From contig NZ_PYCN01000013.1 in NCBI RefSeq assembly GCF_003062295.1, forward strand, positions 62,001 to 126,000: a DNA stretch of 64,000 nt, written 5' to 3'. A model generated the notes under the pieces. That model was not told the DNA's origin and did no database searches. It saw only the letters and a list, made by a program, of their open reading frames with translations. This document shows, piece after piece, positions 16,077 to 23,919 of the stretch (within the stretch, counting starts at the first letter, position 1; each line of letters starts with the position of its first letter). The DNA is from Bradyrhizobium algeriense. Its GTDB lineage: Bacteria; Pseudomonadota; Alphaproteobacteria; Rhizobiales; Xanthobacteraceae. The position numbers and the translations under genes are program-made.

Positions 16077-18923
16077 ATGAATCCCGTCAAAACACTCGAA
16101 AACCATGGCCAGGCGATCTGGCTGGACTTCCTCGCCCGCGGCTTCGTCGCCAAGGGCGACCTCAAGGCGCTGATCGATACCGACGGCGTCAAGGGCGTGA
16201 CATCGAACCCCTCGATCTTCGAAAAGGCGATCGGCAGTTCGGACGAATATGACGGCGCAATCGGCCACGCGCTGAAGGCGGGCGACCGCCCCGTCGCCGA
16301 CCTGTTCGAGGCGCTCGCCGTCGAGGACATCCAGAACGCGGCCGACGTGCTGCGCCCGGTTTACGACCGCTTGAACGGCAATGACGGTTTCGTCAGCCTC
16401 GAGGTCTCGCCCTATCTGGCGATGGATACCAAGGGGACCATTGCGGAAGCCGAACGGCTCTGGAAGGACGTCAAGCGGCAGAATTTGATGGTCAAGGTCC
16501 CGGCCACGCCGGAAGGGCTGCCTGCGATCGAACATCTGATCGGCGAAGGTATCAGCATCAACATCACACTGCTGTTCGCGCAAGAGGTCTATCGCGAGGT
16601 GGCGGAGGCCTATATCGCCGGCCTTGAAAAACTCGTCGCCAACGGCGGCGATCCCGCGCCTGTCGCCAGCGTCGCTTCCTTCTTCGTCAGCCGCATCGAT
16701 ACCGCGGTCGACAAGCAGCTCGACGAGAAGATCGCGAGGGCCAATGATCCCAGCGAAAAGGAACGGCTGAGCGCGCTGAAGGGCAAGGTTGCCGTCGCCA
16801 ACGCCAAGCTCGCCTATCAGGACTACAAGCGGCTGTTCGCAGGCCCCCGTTGGGAGAAGCTCGCGGTCAAGGGCGCAAAGCCGCAGCGCCTGCTGTGGGC
16901 GTCCACCGGCACCAAGAACAAGGACTATAGCGACGTGCTGTATGTCGAGGAGTTGATCGGCCCCAACACCGTCAACACCGTGCCGCCGGCAACGCTCGAT
17001 GCATTCCGCGACCATGGCCAGGTTAGGGACAGCCTCGAGGAAAATATCGAGGACGCAAGGCGCGTGCTGGACGAGCTCGAAAAATCCGGCATCTCGCTCG
17101 ACGCCATCACGGCGGAGCTGGTCAAGGACGGCGTCAAGCTGTTCGCGGACTCTGCCGACAAGCTCTATGGCGCAGTCGCATACAAGCGCGCGACCACGCT
17201 CGGCAGCGGCATCGACCGTCAGCAGCTCGCACTCGGCGACGGCATCCGCAAGGCGGTCGAGAAGAGCACCGAGGACTGGCGCGCATCGGCGACAATCCGC
17301 CGGCTGTGGCAGAAGGACAAATCGGTCTGGACCGATGATGACGAAAACAAATGGCTGGGCTGGCTGAACAGCCCTGCAGCCGCCGACGTCGCCGACTACG
17401 AGGATTTTGCCCGCCGCGTGAAGGGACAGAATTTCAGCGATGCCGTGGTGCTCGGCATGGGCGGATCGAGCCTCGGGCCGGAAGTGCTGGCGGAAACGTT
17501 TGCCAGGAAATCCGGCTTCCCAAAACTGCATGTGCTCGATTCCACCGATCCAGCGCAGGTGCGCGCGATGGAGGAGACAGTCGATCTCGCCCACACGCTG
17601 TTCATTGTCTCCAGCAAATCGGGCGGCACTACCGAGCCGAACGTGATGAAGGATTATTTCTTCGATCGCGTCTCCAGGACCATCGGCAAGGACAAGGCCG
17701 GGCATCGTTTCATCGCCGTCACCGATCCCGACTCGTCGCTGGAGAAGGGTGCGATCAGCCAAGGCTTTGCCCGCATCTTCCATGGCGATCCCGCGATCGG
17801 CGGACGCTATTCCGTGCTGTCGCCGTTCGGGCTGGTACCGGCGGCGGCGGCCGGTATCGACGTTCGCAGCCTGATCACGCACGCGCTCGCGATGGTGCGC
17901 TCCTGCGGCGCCGACGTGCCGCCGCATGAAAACCCGGGCGTGCAGCTCGGCCTGGCGATGGGTCTCGCCGGCCTCGAAGGCCGCGACAAGGTGACGATCA
18001 CCTCGTCGGAGAAAGTCGCCGATTTCGGCGCCTGGGCCGAACAACTGATTGCCGAATCCACCGGCAAGGACGGCAAGGGCCTGATCCCGATCGACGGCGA
18101 GCCGCTCGGCGCGCCATCGCTCTACGGCAACGACCGTTTCTTCATCGATATCCGTACCGAAGGCGAGGACGAAGCCTCGCATGATGACCGGCTCAAGGCG
18201 CTTGAGGAGGCAGGTCACCCCGTGGTCCGCATCGTGATGAAATCGATCGACCATATCGGCCAGGAATTTTTCCGGTTTGAGATGGCCACCGCCGTGGCGG
18301 GCGCGATCCTTAGCATCAACCCGTTCAACCAGCCCGATGTGGAAGCAGCCAAGATCAAGACCCGCGAGCTGACTAGCGCGTTCGAGAAGACCGGCGCGCT
18401 GCCTGCGGAGAAGCCTGTGATCTCGACCGATGAAGCCGATCTCTACACCGACGCGCACAACGCGGCCGAACTGCGCAAGGCCGGCGCCGACGGCACGCTC
18501 GGCTCCTGGATCAAGGCGCATCTGTCGCGTTCGGACAGCGGCGACTATGTCGCCCTGCTCGCCTATATCGCGCGAGACCCCGGCACGATCGGTTCGCTGC
18601 AGAAGATGCGGCTTGCGGTGCGCGACACGCGTCACGTCGCGACTTGCGCCGAATTCGGCCCACGCTTCCTGCATTCCACCGGCCAAGCCTACAAGGGCGG
18701 CCCCGACAGCGGCGTGTTCCTGCAGATCACCGCCGACGACGCCGAGGATTTACCGGTGCCGGGCCAGAAGGCGAGTTTCGGCATCATCAAGGCGGCGCAG
18801 GCGCGCGGCGATTTCGACGTGCTCACCGAACGAGGGCGGCGCGCGCTGCGCGTCCATCTCAAGGGCGATCTTGGATCGGGACTGTCCGCACTCGATGCCG
18901 CGATTGCAGAAGCGCTCAGTTAG
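16077..18923 (+). CDS. tal-pgi: Bifunctional transaldolase / glucose-6-phosphate isomerase
   Basis: 948-aa fusion. Residues 1 to about 360 are a TalB-like transaldolase: TSNPSIFEKAI and the Schiff-base lysine Lys140 in NLMVKVPATPEGLPAIEHLI. Residues from about 400 on are phosphoglucose isomerase, with VLGMGGSSLGPEVLAE, STDPAQVRAMEE and SKSGGTTEPNVMKDYF. The product therefore connects the non-oxidative pentose phosphate pathway with the glucose-6-P/fructose-6-P pool. The ATG at 16077 fits the transaldolase N-terminus; the longer open frame upstream is unlikely to be translated. It opens a five-enzyme operon with gnd 12 nt downstream. Such fusions are known in Rhizobiales and some actinobacteria. 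Confidence 0.93.
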   Translation: MNPVKTLENHGQAIWLDFLARGFVAKGDLKALIDTDGVKGVTSNPSIFEKAIGSSDEYDGAIGHALKAGDRPVADLFEALAVEDIQNAADVLRPVYDRLNGNDGFVSLEVSPYLAMDTKGTIAEAERLWKDVKRQNLMVKVPATPEGLPAIEHLIGEGISINITLLFAQEVYREVAEAYIAGLEKLVANGGDPAPVASVASFFVSRIDTAVDKQLDEKIARANDPSEKERLSALKGKVAVANAKLAYQDYKRLFAGPRWEKLAVKGAKPQRLLWASTGTKNKDYSDVLYVEELIGPNTVNTVPPATLDAFRDHGQVRDSLEENIEDARRVLDELEKSGISLDAITAELVKDGVKLFADSADKLYGAVAYKRATTLGSGIDRQQLALGDGIRKAVEKSTEDWRASATIRRLWQKDKSVWTDDDENKWLGWLNSPAAADVADYEDFARRVKGQNFSDAVVLGMGGSSLGPEVLAETFARKSGFPKLHVLDSTDPAQVRAMEETVDLAHTLFIVSSKSGGTTEPNVMKDYFFDRVSRTIGKDKAGHRFIAVTDPDSSLEKGAISQGFARIFHGDPAIGGRYSVLSPFGLVPAAAAGIDVRSLITHALAMVRSCGADVPPHENPGVQLGLAMGLAGLEGRDKVTITSSEKVADFGAWAEQLIAESTGKDGKGLIPIDGEPLGAPSLYGNDRFFIDIRTEGEDEASHDDRLKALEEAGHPVVRIVMKSIDHIGQEFFRFEMATAVAGAILSINPFNQPDVEAAKIKTRELTSAFEKTGALPAEKPVISTDEADLYTDAHNAAELRKAGADGTLGSWIKAHLSRSDSGDYVALLAYIARDPGTIGSLQKMRLAVRDTRHVATCAEFGPRFLHSTGQAYKGGPDSGVFLQITADDAEDLPVPGQKASFGIIKAAQARGDFDVLTERGRRALRVHLKGDLGSGLSALDAAIAEALS

Positions 18924-18935
18924 GAAAGTCAGGCT

Positions 18936-19931
18936 ATGCAACTCGGCATGATCGGGCTCGGCCGGATGGGCGGCAATATCGTCCGCCGGCTGATGAACAA
19001 CGGCCACACCGCCGTGGTCTACGACAAGGATGCGAAGGCGGTCGCCGGCCTCGCCGGCGAAGGCGCGACCGGCGCCGATACGCTGGAAGATTTCGTGGCC
19101 AAACTCGAAAAGCCGCGGACCGCCTGGGTGATGCTGCCGGCGGGCAAGATTACCGAGGCGACCATCGAGGCATTGGCAAAGCTGATGCAGCCCGGCGACG
19201 TCATCATCGATGGCGGCAACACGTTCTGGCAGGACGACGTTCGCCGCGGCGCGGCGCTGAAGGCCAAGGGCCTGCACTATCTCGACGTCGGCACCAGCGG
19301 CGGCGTCTGGGGCATCGAGCGCGGCTATTGCATGATGATCGGCGGTGACAAGGCGGTGGTTGACCGGCTCGACCCGATCTTCAAGACGTTGGCGCCGGGC
19401 GTTGGCGACATCCCGCCCACATCCGGCCGAGAGGGCCGCGACCCGCGCGTCGAGCAGGGCTACATTCACGCCGGCCCGTCGGGCGCCGGACACTTCGTCA
19501 AGATGATCCACAACGGCATCGAATACGGCCTGATGCAGGCCTATGCCGAGGGCTTTGACATTCTGAAGAACGCCAATATCGAAGCGCTGCCGCCGGAGCA
19601 CCGCTTCGCGTTCGACATCGCCGACATCGCCGAAGTGTGGCGGCGCGGCAGTGTGATCCCGTCCTGGCTGCTCGATCTCACATCCTCCGCGCTCGCGGAA
19701 AACCAGACGCTGGATAATTACTCCGGCTTCGTGGAGGATTCCGGCGAAGGCCGTTGGACCGTGAATGCCGCGATCGACGAGGCCGTGCCGGCGGAAGTGC
19801 TGACGGCGGCGCTCTATGCGCGCTTCCGTTCCCGCAAGGATCACACCTTTGCGGAAAAGATCCTGTCCGCGATGCGGGCCGGTTTCGGTGGACACAAGGA
19901 GCCGCCGAAAAAACCTGACACGAAGGCCTGA
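18936..19931 (+). CDS. gnd: 6-phosphogluconate dehydrogenase (decarboxylating), short form
   Basis: 331 aa, typical of the short GntZ-like class (about 300-340 aa), not the 470-aa E. coli type. N-terminal Rossmann motif MQLGMIGLGRMGGNIVRRL; the substrate/catalytic region includes DVGTSGGVWGIERGYCMMIGG and GPSGAGHFVKMIHNGIEYG with the catalytic Lys. It oxidises 6-phosphogluconate to ribulose 5-phosphate and CO2; short forms often prefer NAD+, but no cofactor preference can be claimed here. It sits between tal-pgi and zwf with gaps of 12 and 6 nt, so cotranscription is near certain. Confidence 0.94.
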   Translation: MQLGMIGLGRMGGNIVRRLMNNGHTAVVYDKDAKAVAGLAGEGATGADTLEDFVAKLEKPRTAWVMLPAGKITEATIEALAKLMQPGDVIIDGGNTFWQDDVRRGAALKAKGLHYLDVGTSGGVWGIERGYCMMIGGDKAVVDRLDPIFKTLAPGVGDIPPTSGREGRDPRVEQGYIHAGPSGAGHFVKMIHNGIEYGLMQAYAEGFDILKNANIEALPPEHRFAFDIADIAEVWRRGSVIPSWLLDLTSSALAENQTLDNYSGFVEDSGEGRWTVNAAIDEAVPAEVLTAALYARFRSRKDHTFAEKILSAMRAGFGGHKEPPKKPDTKA

Positions 19932-19937
19932 ACGGAC

Positions 19938-21449
19938 ATGGCGGTCGGTCAGACAGCACAGAAAAAACCCGATCCCTGCTCGTTCGTCATTTTCGGCGTG
20001 ACCGGCGATCTCGCGCACCGGCTGGTCGTGCCTGCGCTTTATAACCTCGCCGCCAGCGATCTGTTACCGGAGAGGTTCTGCCTGGTCGGCGTCGCTCGCA
20101 AGGGCATGACGGACGACAAACTGCGCGACAGCCTGATGAAAGGCCTGCGCGAGTTCGCGACCCAGCCGGTGGACGACGCGGTTTCGCAGCGGCTGCTGCA
20201 ATGCCTCACCTGCATCGAGGCCGATCCGAAAGATCCGCCGTCGTTCGATGCGATGAGCAAGCAGCTCGCCGAACTGGAAGCCGCGCGAAACACCGGCGGC
20301 AACCGGCTGTTCTATCTGGCGACCCCGCCCAACGCGTTCCTGCCGATCAGCCGCGAGCTTGGCCGCACCGGCATGCTGGCCGAGAACGGCGCGTGGCGAC
20401 GGCTGGTGGTGGAAAAGCCGTTCGGCACCGATCTCGTTTCGGCACGGGCGCTGAACAGCGAACTGCTCAAACTCGTCGATGAGCACGAGATCTACCGGAT
20501 CGATCACTATCTCGGCAAGGAGACGGTGCAGAACATTTTGGTGCTGCGTTTCGCCAACGGCATGTTCGAGCCGATCTGGAACCGCAACCACATCGACCAT
20601 GTCCAGATCACGGTCAATGAACAGCTCGGCGTCGGTCACCGCGGTAGTTTCTACGACCAGACCGGCGCGCTGCGCGACATGGTGCCGAACCATCTGTTTC
20701 AGTTGCTGTCGCTGGTCGCGATGGAGCCGCCGATCCGGTTCGACGCGCATTCGGTGCGCGCGGAAAAGGCCGACGTGCTCTCTGCGATCCAGGCCCAGAG
20801 CGAGGCAGAGGCGCTGCGGAATTCGGTGCGCGGCCAGTATCTGGCCGGCCGGATCGGCGATAGCCAGATCGAGGACTACCGGAAGATCGAGGACGTCGCA
20901 GCCGGCAGCACCACCGAAACCTATGCGGCGCTGAAGCTGATCATCGACAACTGGCGCTGGGCCGGCGTTCCCTTCTACCTGCGCACCGGCAAGGCGCTCG
21001 GCGTCAAGCGCACCGAAGTCGCGATCAAATTCAAGCAGGCTCCGTTCGCGATGTTCAACTGCACGCCGGTGGAAGCACTGGCGCAGAACTACCTCGTTAT
21101 CGGCGTCGCGCCGAACGAGGGAATTGCGCTGCAGTTCAACACCAAGGTGCCCGGCCCCTCGATCCTGATCGACGGTGTCGAGATGAAGTTTCGCTACAAG
21201 GATTATTTCAAGGCGGAGCCCTCGACCGGCTACGAGACGCTGATCTATGACTGCATGATCGGCGACAATATCCTGTTCCAGCGCGCCGACAGCGTCGAGG
21301 CCGGCTGGAAGGCGGTGCAGCCGTTCATCGATGCCTGGAAGAAGGCGGGCGCCGAGGGCTTGCAGACCTACAAGGCCGGCAGCGAAGGGCCGGAGGACGC
21401 GAACGAACTGTTGAGGCGCGACGGCCGAAGCTGGCGAAAGCTCGGGTGA
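19938..21449 (+). CDS. zwf: Glucose-6-phosphate 1-dehydrogenase
   Basis: 503 aa. It catalyses the NAD(P)+-dependent oxidation of glucose 6-phosphate to 6-phosphogluconolactone. The N-terminal dinucleotide motif is FVIFGVTGDLAHRLVVPALY, with the G6PDH-type GxTGDLA; the active-site signature RIDHYLGKETVQNILVLRF lies near residue 180 and contains the catalytic His/Lys region. NEQLGVGHRGSFYDQTGALRD is the second diagnostic block. The start at 19938 gives the normal N-terminus. Three nucleotides separate its stop from pgl. Confidence 0.96.
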   Translation: MAVGQTAQKKPDPCSFVIFGVTGDLAHRLVVPALYNLAASDLLPERFCLVGVARKGMTDDKLRDSLMKGLREFATQPVDDAVSQRLLQCLTCIEADPKDPPSFDAMSKQLAELEAARNTGGNRLFYLATPPNAFLPISRELGRTGMLAENGAWRRLVVEKPFGTDLVSARALNSELLKLVDEHEIYRIDHYLGKETVQNILVLRFANGMFEPIWNRNHIDHVQITVNEQLGVGHRGSFYDQTGALRDMVPNHLFQLLSLVAMEPPIRFDAHSVRAEKADVLSAIQAQSEAEALRNSVRGQYLAGRIGDSQIEDYRKIEDVAAGSTTETYAALKLIIDNWRWAGVPFYLRTGKALGVKRTEVAIKFKQAPFAMFNCTPVEALAQNYLVIGVAPNEGIALQFNTKVPGPSILIDGVEMKFRYKDYFKAEPSTGYETLIYDCMIGDNILFQRADSVEAGWKAVQPFIDAWKKAGAEGLQTYKAGSEGPEDANELLRRDGRSWRKLG

Positions 21450-21452
21450 ACG

Positions 21453-22208
21453 ATGGCCGCGAACGACAATCGCCACGTGATCACTGTCACCGATCCAGCG
21501 GCGCTGGCGGCGACCGCCGCCGAACATCTACTGGCCAGAACAGCCGCCAACAGCGGCCGCGTGGCGATCTGCCTGACCGGCGGATCGAGCCCGAAGCAGC
21601 TCTATCAGTTGCTTGCGACCGACGCCTATCGAAGCCGGATCCCGTGGCAGCGCGTGCACTGGTTCATCGGCGACGAACGCTTCGTGCCGGCGGATGACCC
21701 GCTCAACAACATGGGCATGGCGCGAACGGCCTTCCTGGACCGATGCGCGCCGGCGGCAAACATCCATCCGATTCCGACCGCGACCGCCGACCCCACCGAC
21801 CCCGATCGGGGCGCCGCGCTTTACGAACAGGAGTTGCAATCGTTTTATGGCGCAGACGCGCTTGATCGCGCCAGGCCCCTGTTCGATCTCGTGCTGATGG
21901 GCGTCGGTCCCGACGGCCACACCGCGTCGCTGTTTCCCGGCGATGGCGCACTCGATGAGACCGCGCGCTGGGTTGTCGGCGTGCCCAAAGCGAATGTCGA
22001 GCCGTTCGTGCCGCGGGTTACCCTCACGCTGCCCACCCTCGCCTCCTGCCGCGAAATGCTGTTCGAGGTTGCGGGCGCGGATAAGCGTGCGATCTTGACG
22101 CGGCTGTTCGCAGCCGAGAACCTGCCCGCCAACCGCGCGCGATCCACCGGCGAGACGGTCTGGCTGGTGGACCGGGCCGCGATTCCGGAGAATTTTGGTG
22201 GGCAGTAA
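21453..22208 (+). CDS. pgl: 6-phosphogluconolactonase
   Basis: 251 aa, the DevB/NagB-like type of lactonase that hydrolyses 6-phosphogluconolactone to 6-phosphogluconate. Conserved blocks are AICLTGGSSPKQLYQLL near residue 40, VHWFIGDERFVP near 70, and LVLMGVGPDGHTASLFPG near 150. It follows zwf directly, so substrate is passed along the gene order. The stop lies inside the start of the gluconokinase gene (11-nt overlap). Confidence 0.95.
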   Translation: MAANDNRHVITVTDPAALAATAAEHLLARTAANSGRVAICLTGGSSPKQLYQLLATDAYRSRIPWQRVHWFIGDERFVPADDPLNNMGMARTAFLDRCAPAANIHPIPTATADPTDPDRGAALYEQELQSFYGADALDRARPLFDLVLMGVGPDGHTASLFPGDGALDETARWVVGVPKANVEPFVPRVTLTLPTLASCREMLFEVAGADKRAILTRLFAAENLPANRARSTGETVWLVDRAAIPENFGGQ

Positions 22209-22719
22209 CACTCCTTGCGCGCTGGTGGTGATGGGCGTCTCCGGCTCGGGCAAGAGCACCATCGCCGATCATCTCGCTGGACGCCTCGGCTGGCGCTACG
22301 AGGACGGCGACAGGTTTCACCCGGCAAGCAACGTCGAGAAGATGAGCGCCGGCCATCCGCTGACGGACGAAGACCGCTGGCCGTGGCTGCAGGCGATTGC
22401 TGACGAGATCGACCGCCTCTCGGCCGCCGGTGAGCGCGCCGTCATCGCCTGCTCGGCGCTGAAGCGCGCCTATCGCGACGTCCTCGTGCACGGCCGCGAC
22501 GATGTCCACATCGTCTTTCTCGACGGGACGCAGGATCTGATCGCCGCCCGCCTTGCCAGCCGCCAGGGCCACTTCATGCCGCCGGGCCTGCTTACCAGCC
22601 AGTTCAAGACACTGGAGCGACCGGGCGCCGACGAGCGGCCGATCACGGTATCGATCGATGCGCCGGTCGAGCGAATCGTGGATGACATCGTCAGTCAATT
22701 GAACCTGGTTCCCCAATGA
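22198..22719 (+). CDS. gntK: Gluconokinase, GntK/thermoresistant type
   Basis: 173 aa; it phosphorylates gluconate to 6-phosphogluconate with ATP, adding a gluconate entry point to the pathway encoded upstream. Walker A GVSGSGKST at residues 13-21 and the family signature YEDGDRFHPASNVEKMSAGH are intact, as is VIACSALKRAYRDVL. I choose the GTG at 22198, with GGAG 7 nt upstream; a TTG one codon earlier is also in frame. It overlaps pgl by 11 nt and the next gene by 4 nt (ATGA), indicating coupling on both sides. Confidence 0.93.
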   Translation: MGSNTPCALVVMGVSGSGKSTIADHLAGRLGWRYEDGDRFHPASNVEKMSAGHPLTDEDRWPWLQAIADEIDRLSAAGERAVIACSALKRAYRDVLVHGRDDVHIVFLDGTQDLIAARLASRQGHFMPPGLLTSQFKTLERPGADERPITVSIDAPVERIVDDIVSQLNLVPQ

Positions 22720-23519
22720 CCCGCATTGCACTCGTTGTTTCCGATGTCGACGGCACCCTGTTGACGAAGGACAAGATCCTGACCGATGCCGCAAAGGCGG
22801 CCGTGCGCAAGCTGCATGAGGCCGGCGTCGGCTTCACCATCGTCTCCAGCCGGCCGGCCATCGGCATGGGTTTTCTGATCGAGCCGCTTTCGATCACGCT
22901 TCCCGTCGGCGCCTTCAACGGCAGCTCGATCGTCGACGACAAGCTCAGGCCGATCGAGCAGCATCTGATCGCCCCCGCTGTGGCCCAGCGCAGCCTCGAC
23001 GTGCTCGATGCGTTCGGCGTCGATATCTGGCTGTTCACCAATGACCGCTGGTACACGCGCAATCCCGACGGCGAATACGTCCCGCACGAAAAGCGGGCGA
23101 TCAAGGCCGACCCGACCATCATCCCGGATTTCACGCCGCATCTCGCCAGCGTCTGCAAGATCGTCGGCGCCAGTTCGGACGCGGCACTGCTGCAGCGTTG
23201 CGAGGTGGCGATGAAGGAAGCCGTCGGGGCGGAGGCCACCGCGGTCCGCTCGCAGACCTATTATCTCGACGTCACGCCGCCCGGTCACGACAAGGGCACC
23301 TTCGTGGACGCGATGAGCAGGCGGCTCGGCATTCCGGCCGCGGCGGTGGCGACCATCGGCGACATGGAGAATGATCTGCCGATGTTTGCCAAAAGCGGCG
23401 TTTCATTTGCAATGGGCAATGCGGCCGACGGCATCAAGCAGCACGCGACGCATGTGACCGAGAGCAACGAGCGCGATGGATTTGCGGCTGCGATCGAGAT
23501 GGTGCTGCAGCTCGGATAG
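22716..23519 (+). CDS. HAD-superfamily (Cof-type, IIB) sugar-phosphate phosphatase
   Basis: 267 aa. The catalytic DVDGT motif holds Asp10 and Asp12; motif II is in FTIVSSRP near residue 45, and motif IV is TIGDMENDLPMFAKSGVSFAMGNA near residues 208-230, with the Lys of motif III in GHDKGTFVDAM. The large cap between motifs II and III marks the Cof/IIB class. Cof-type enzymes dephosphorylate sugar phosphates or related small molecules. Its ATGA coupling to gntK ties it to the pentose-phosphate operon, suggesting a sugar-phosphate substrate, but the exact one is unknown. Confidence 0.88.
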   Translation: MTRIALVVSDVDGTLLTKDKILTDAAKAAVRKLHEAGVGFTIVSSRPAIGMGFLIEPLSITLPVGAFNGSSIVDDKLRPIEQHLIAPAVAQRSLDVLDAFGVDIWLFTNDRWYTRNPDGEYVPHEKRAIKADPTIIPDFTPHLASVCKIVGASSDAALLQRCEVAMKEAVGAEATAVRSQTYYLDVTPPGHDKGTFVDAMSRRLGIPAAAVATIGDMENDLPMFAKSGVSFAMGNAADGIKQHATHVTESNERDGFAAAIEMVLQLG

Positions 23520-23919
23520 GATCTTTTTGAAGCGCTTTCTGCGCAGATAGGTCTACGCAATCGGCGTAAACTTGATTGCTATGCGAACCGGCATCCACCC
23601 CGGATCGCGTCCGGGGCGGGCTTTCGCTCGAAAATGCCATGCTCCGCCGTATCAAGCCGGCGTGAAGGATAAATCGGGGAATTCTCAAAGCCTTCGCGCG
23701 GCGAATCCGCTTCTGTTGGCCGGCACGATCGGCAAGCGCGAGCCGGTGTCCGACCGCCACCTCCTCCCATGAAGGCAGGTTCACCCCAGCCCGGGCCTGC
23801 CACGGCGAAGTCGGGTGCCGGCTCGCGCGACTTCCGCAGGGCCGCGCCCTTCCCGGCGTCTGTCACCGTCGCTGCCGGCTGATGGCTGATCGTCTCCGGC
23901 AGGACATGCCCGCTCGCGG
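23520..23919. repeat. Non-coding stretch with an interrupted Bradyrhizobium-type repeat
   Basis: About 400 nt with no convincing gene between two convergent genes. At 23583-23641 lies a copy of the repeat that also occurs at 43780-43814 (GCGAACCGGYATCCAC, then TTCGCTCGAAAAYGC). Here the two halves are separated by about 24 nt containing the palindrome CCCGGATCGCGTCCGGG. ORFs of 66 and 95 codons run through the repeat, but they look like translations of repetitive DNA and I do not call them. Confidence 0.6.

Noticed and set aside
16059..18686. An 875-codon minus-strand ORF opposite tal-pgi
   Set aside because: Antisense artefact of high third-position GC; the plus-strand product has intact transaldolase and isomerase active sites.
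23572..23866. ORFs of 66 (plus) and 95 (minus) codons after the HAD gene
   Set aside because: Both run through an interspersed repeat and show no ribosome site or protein-like pattern.
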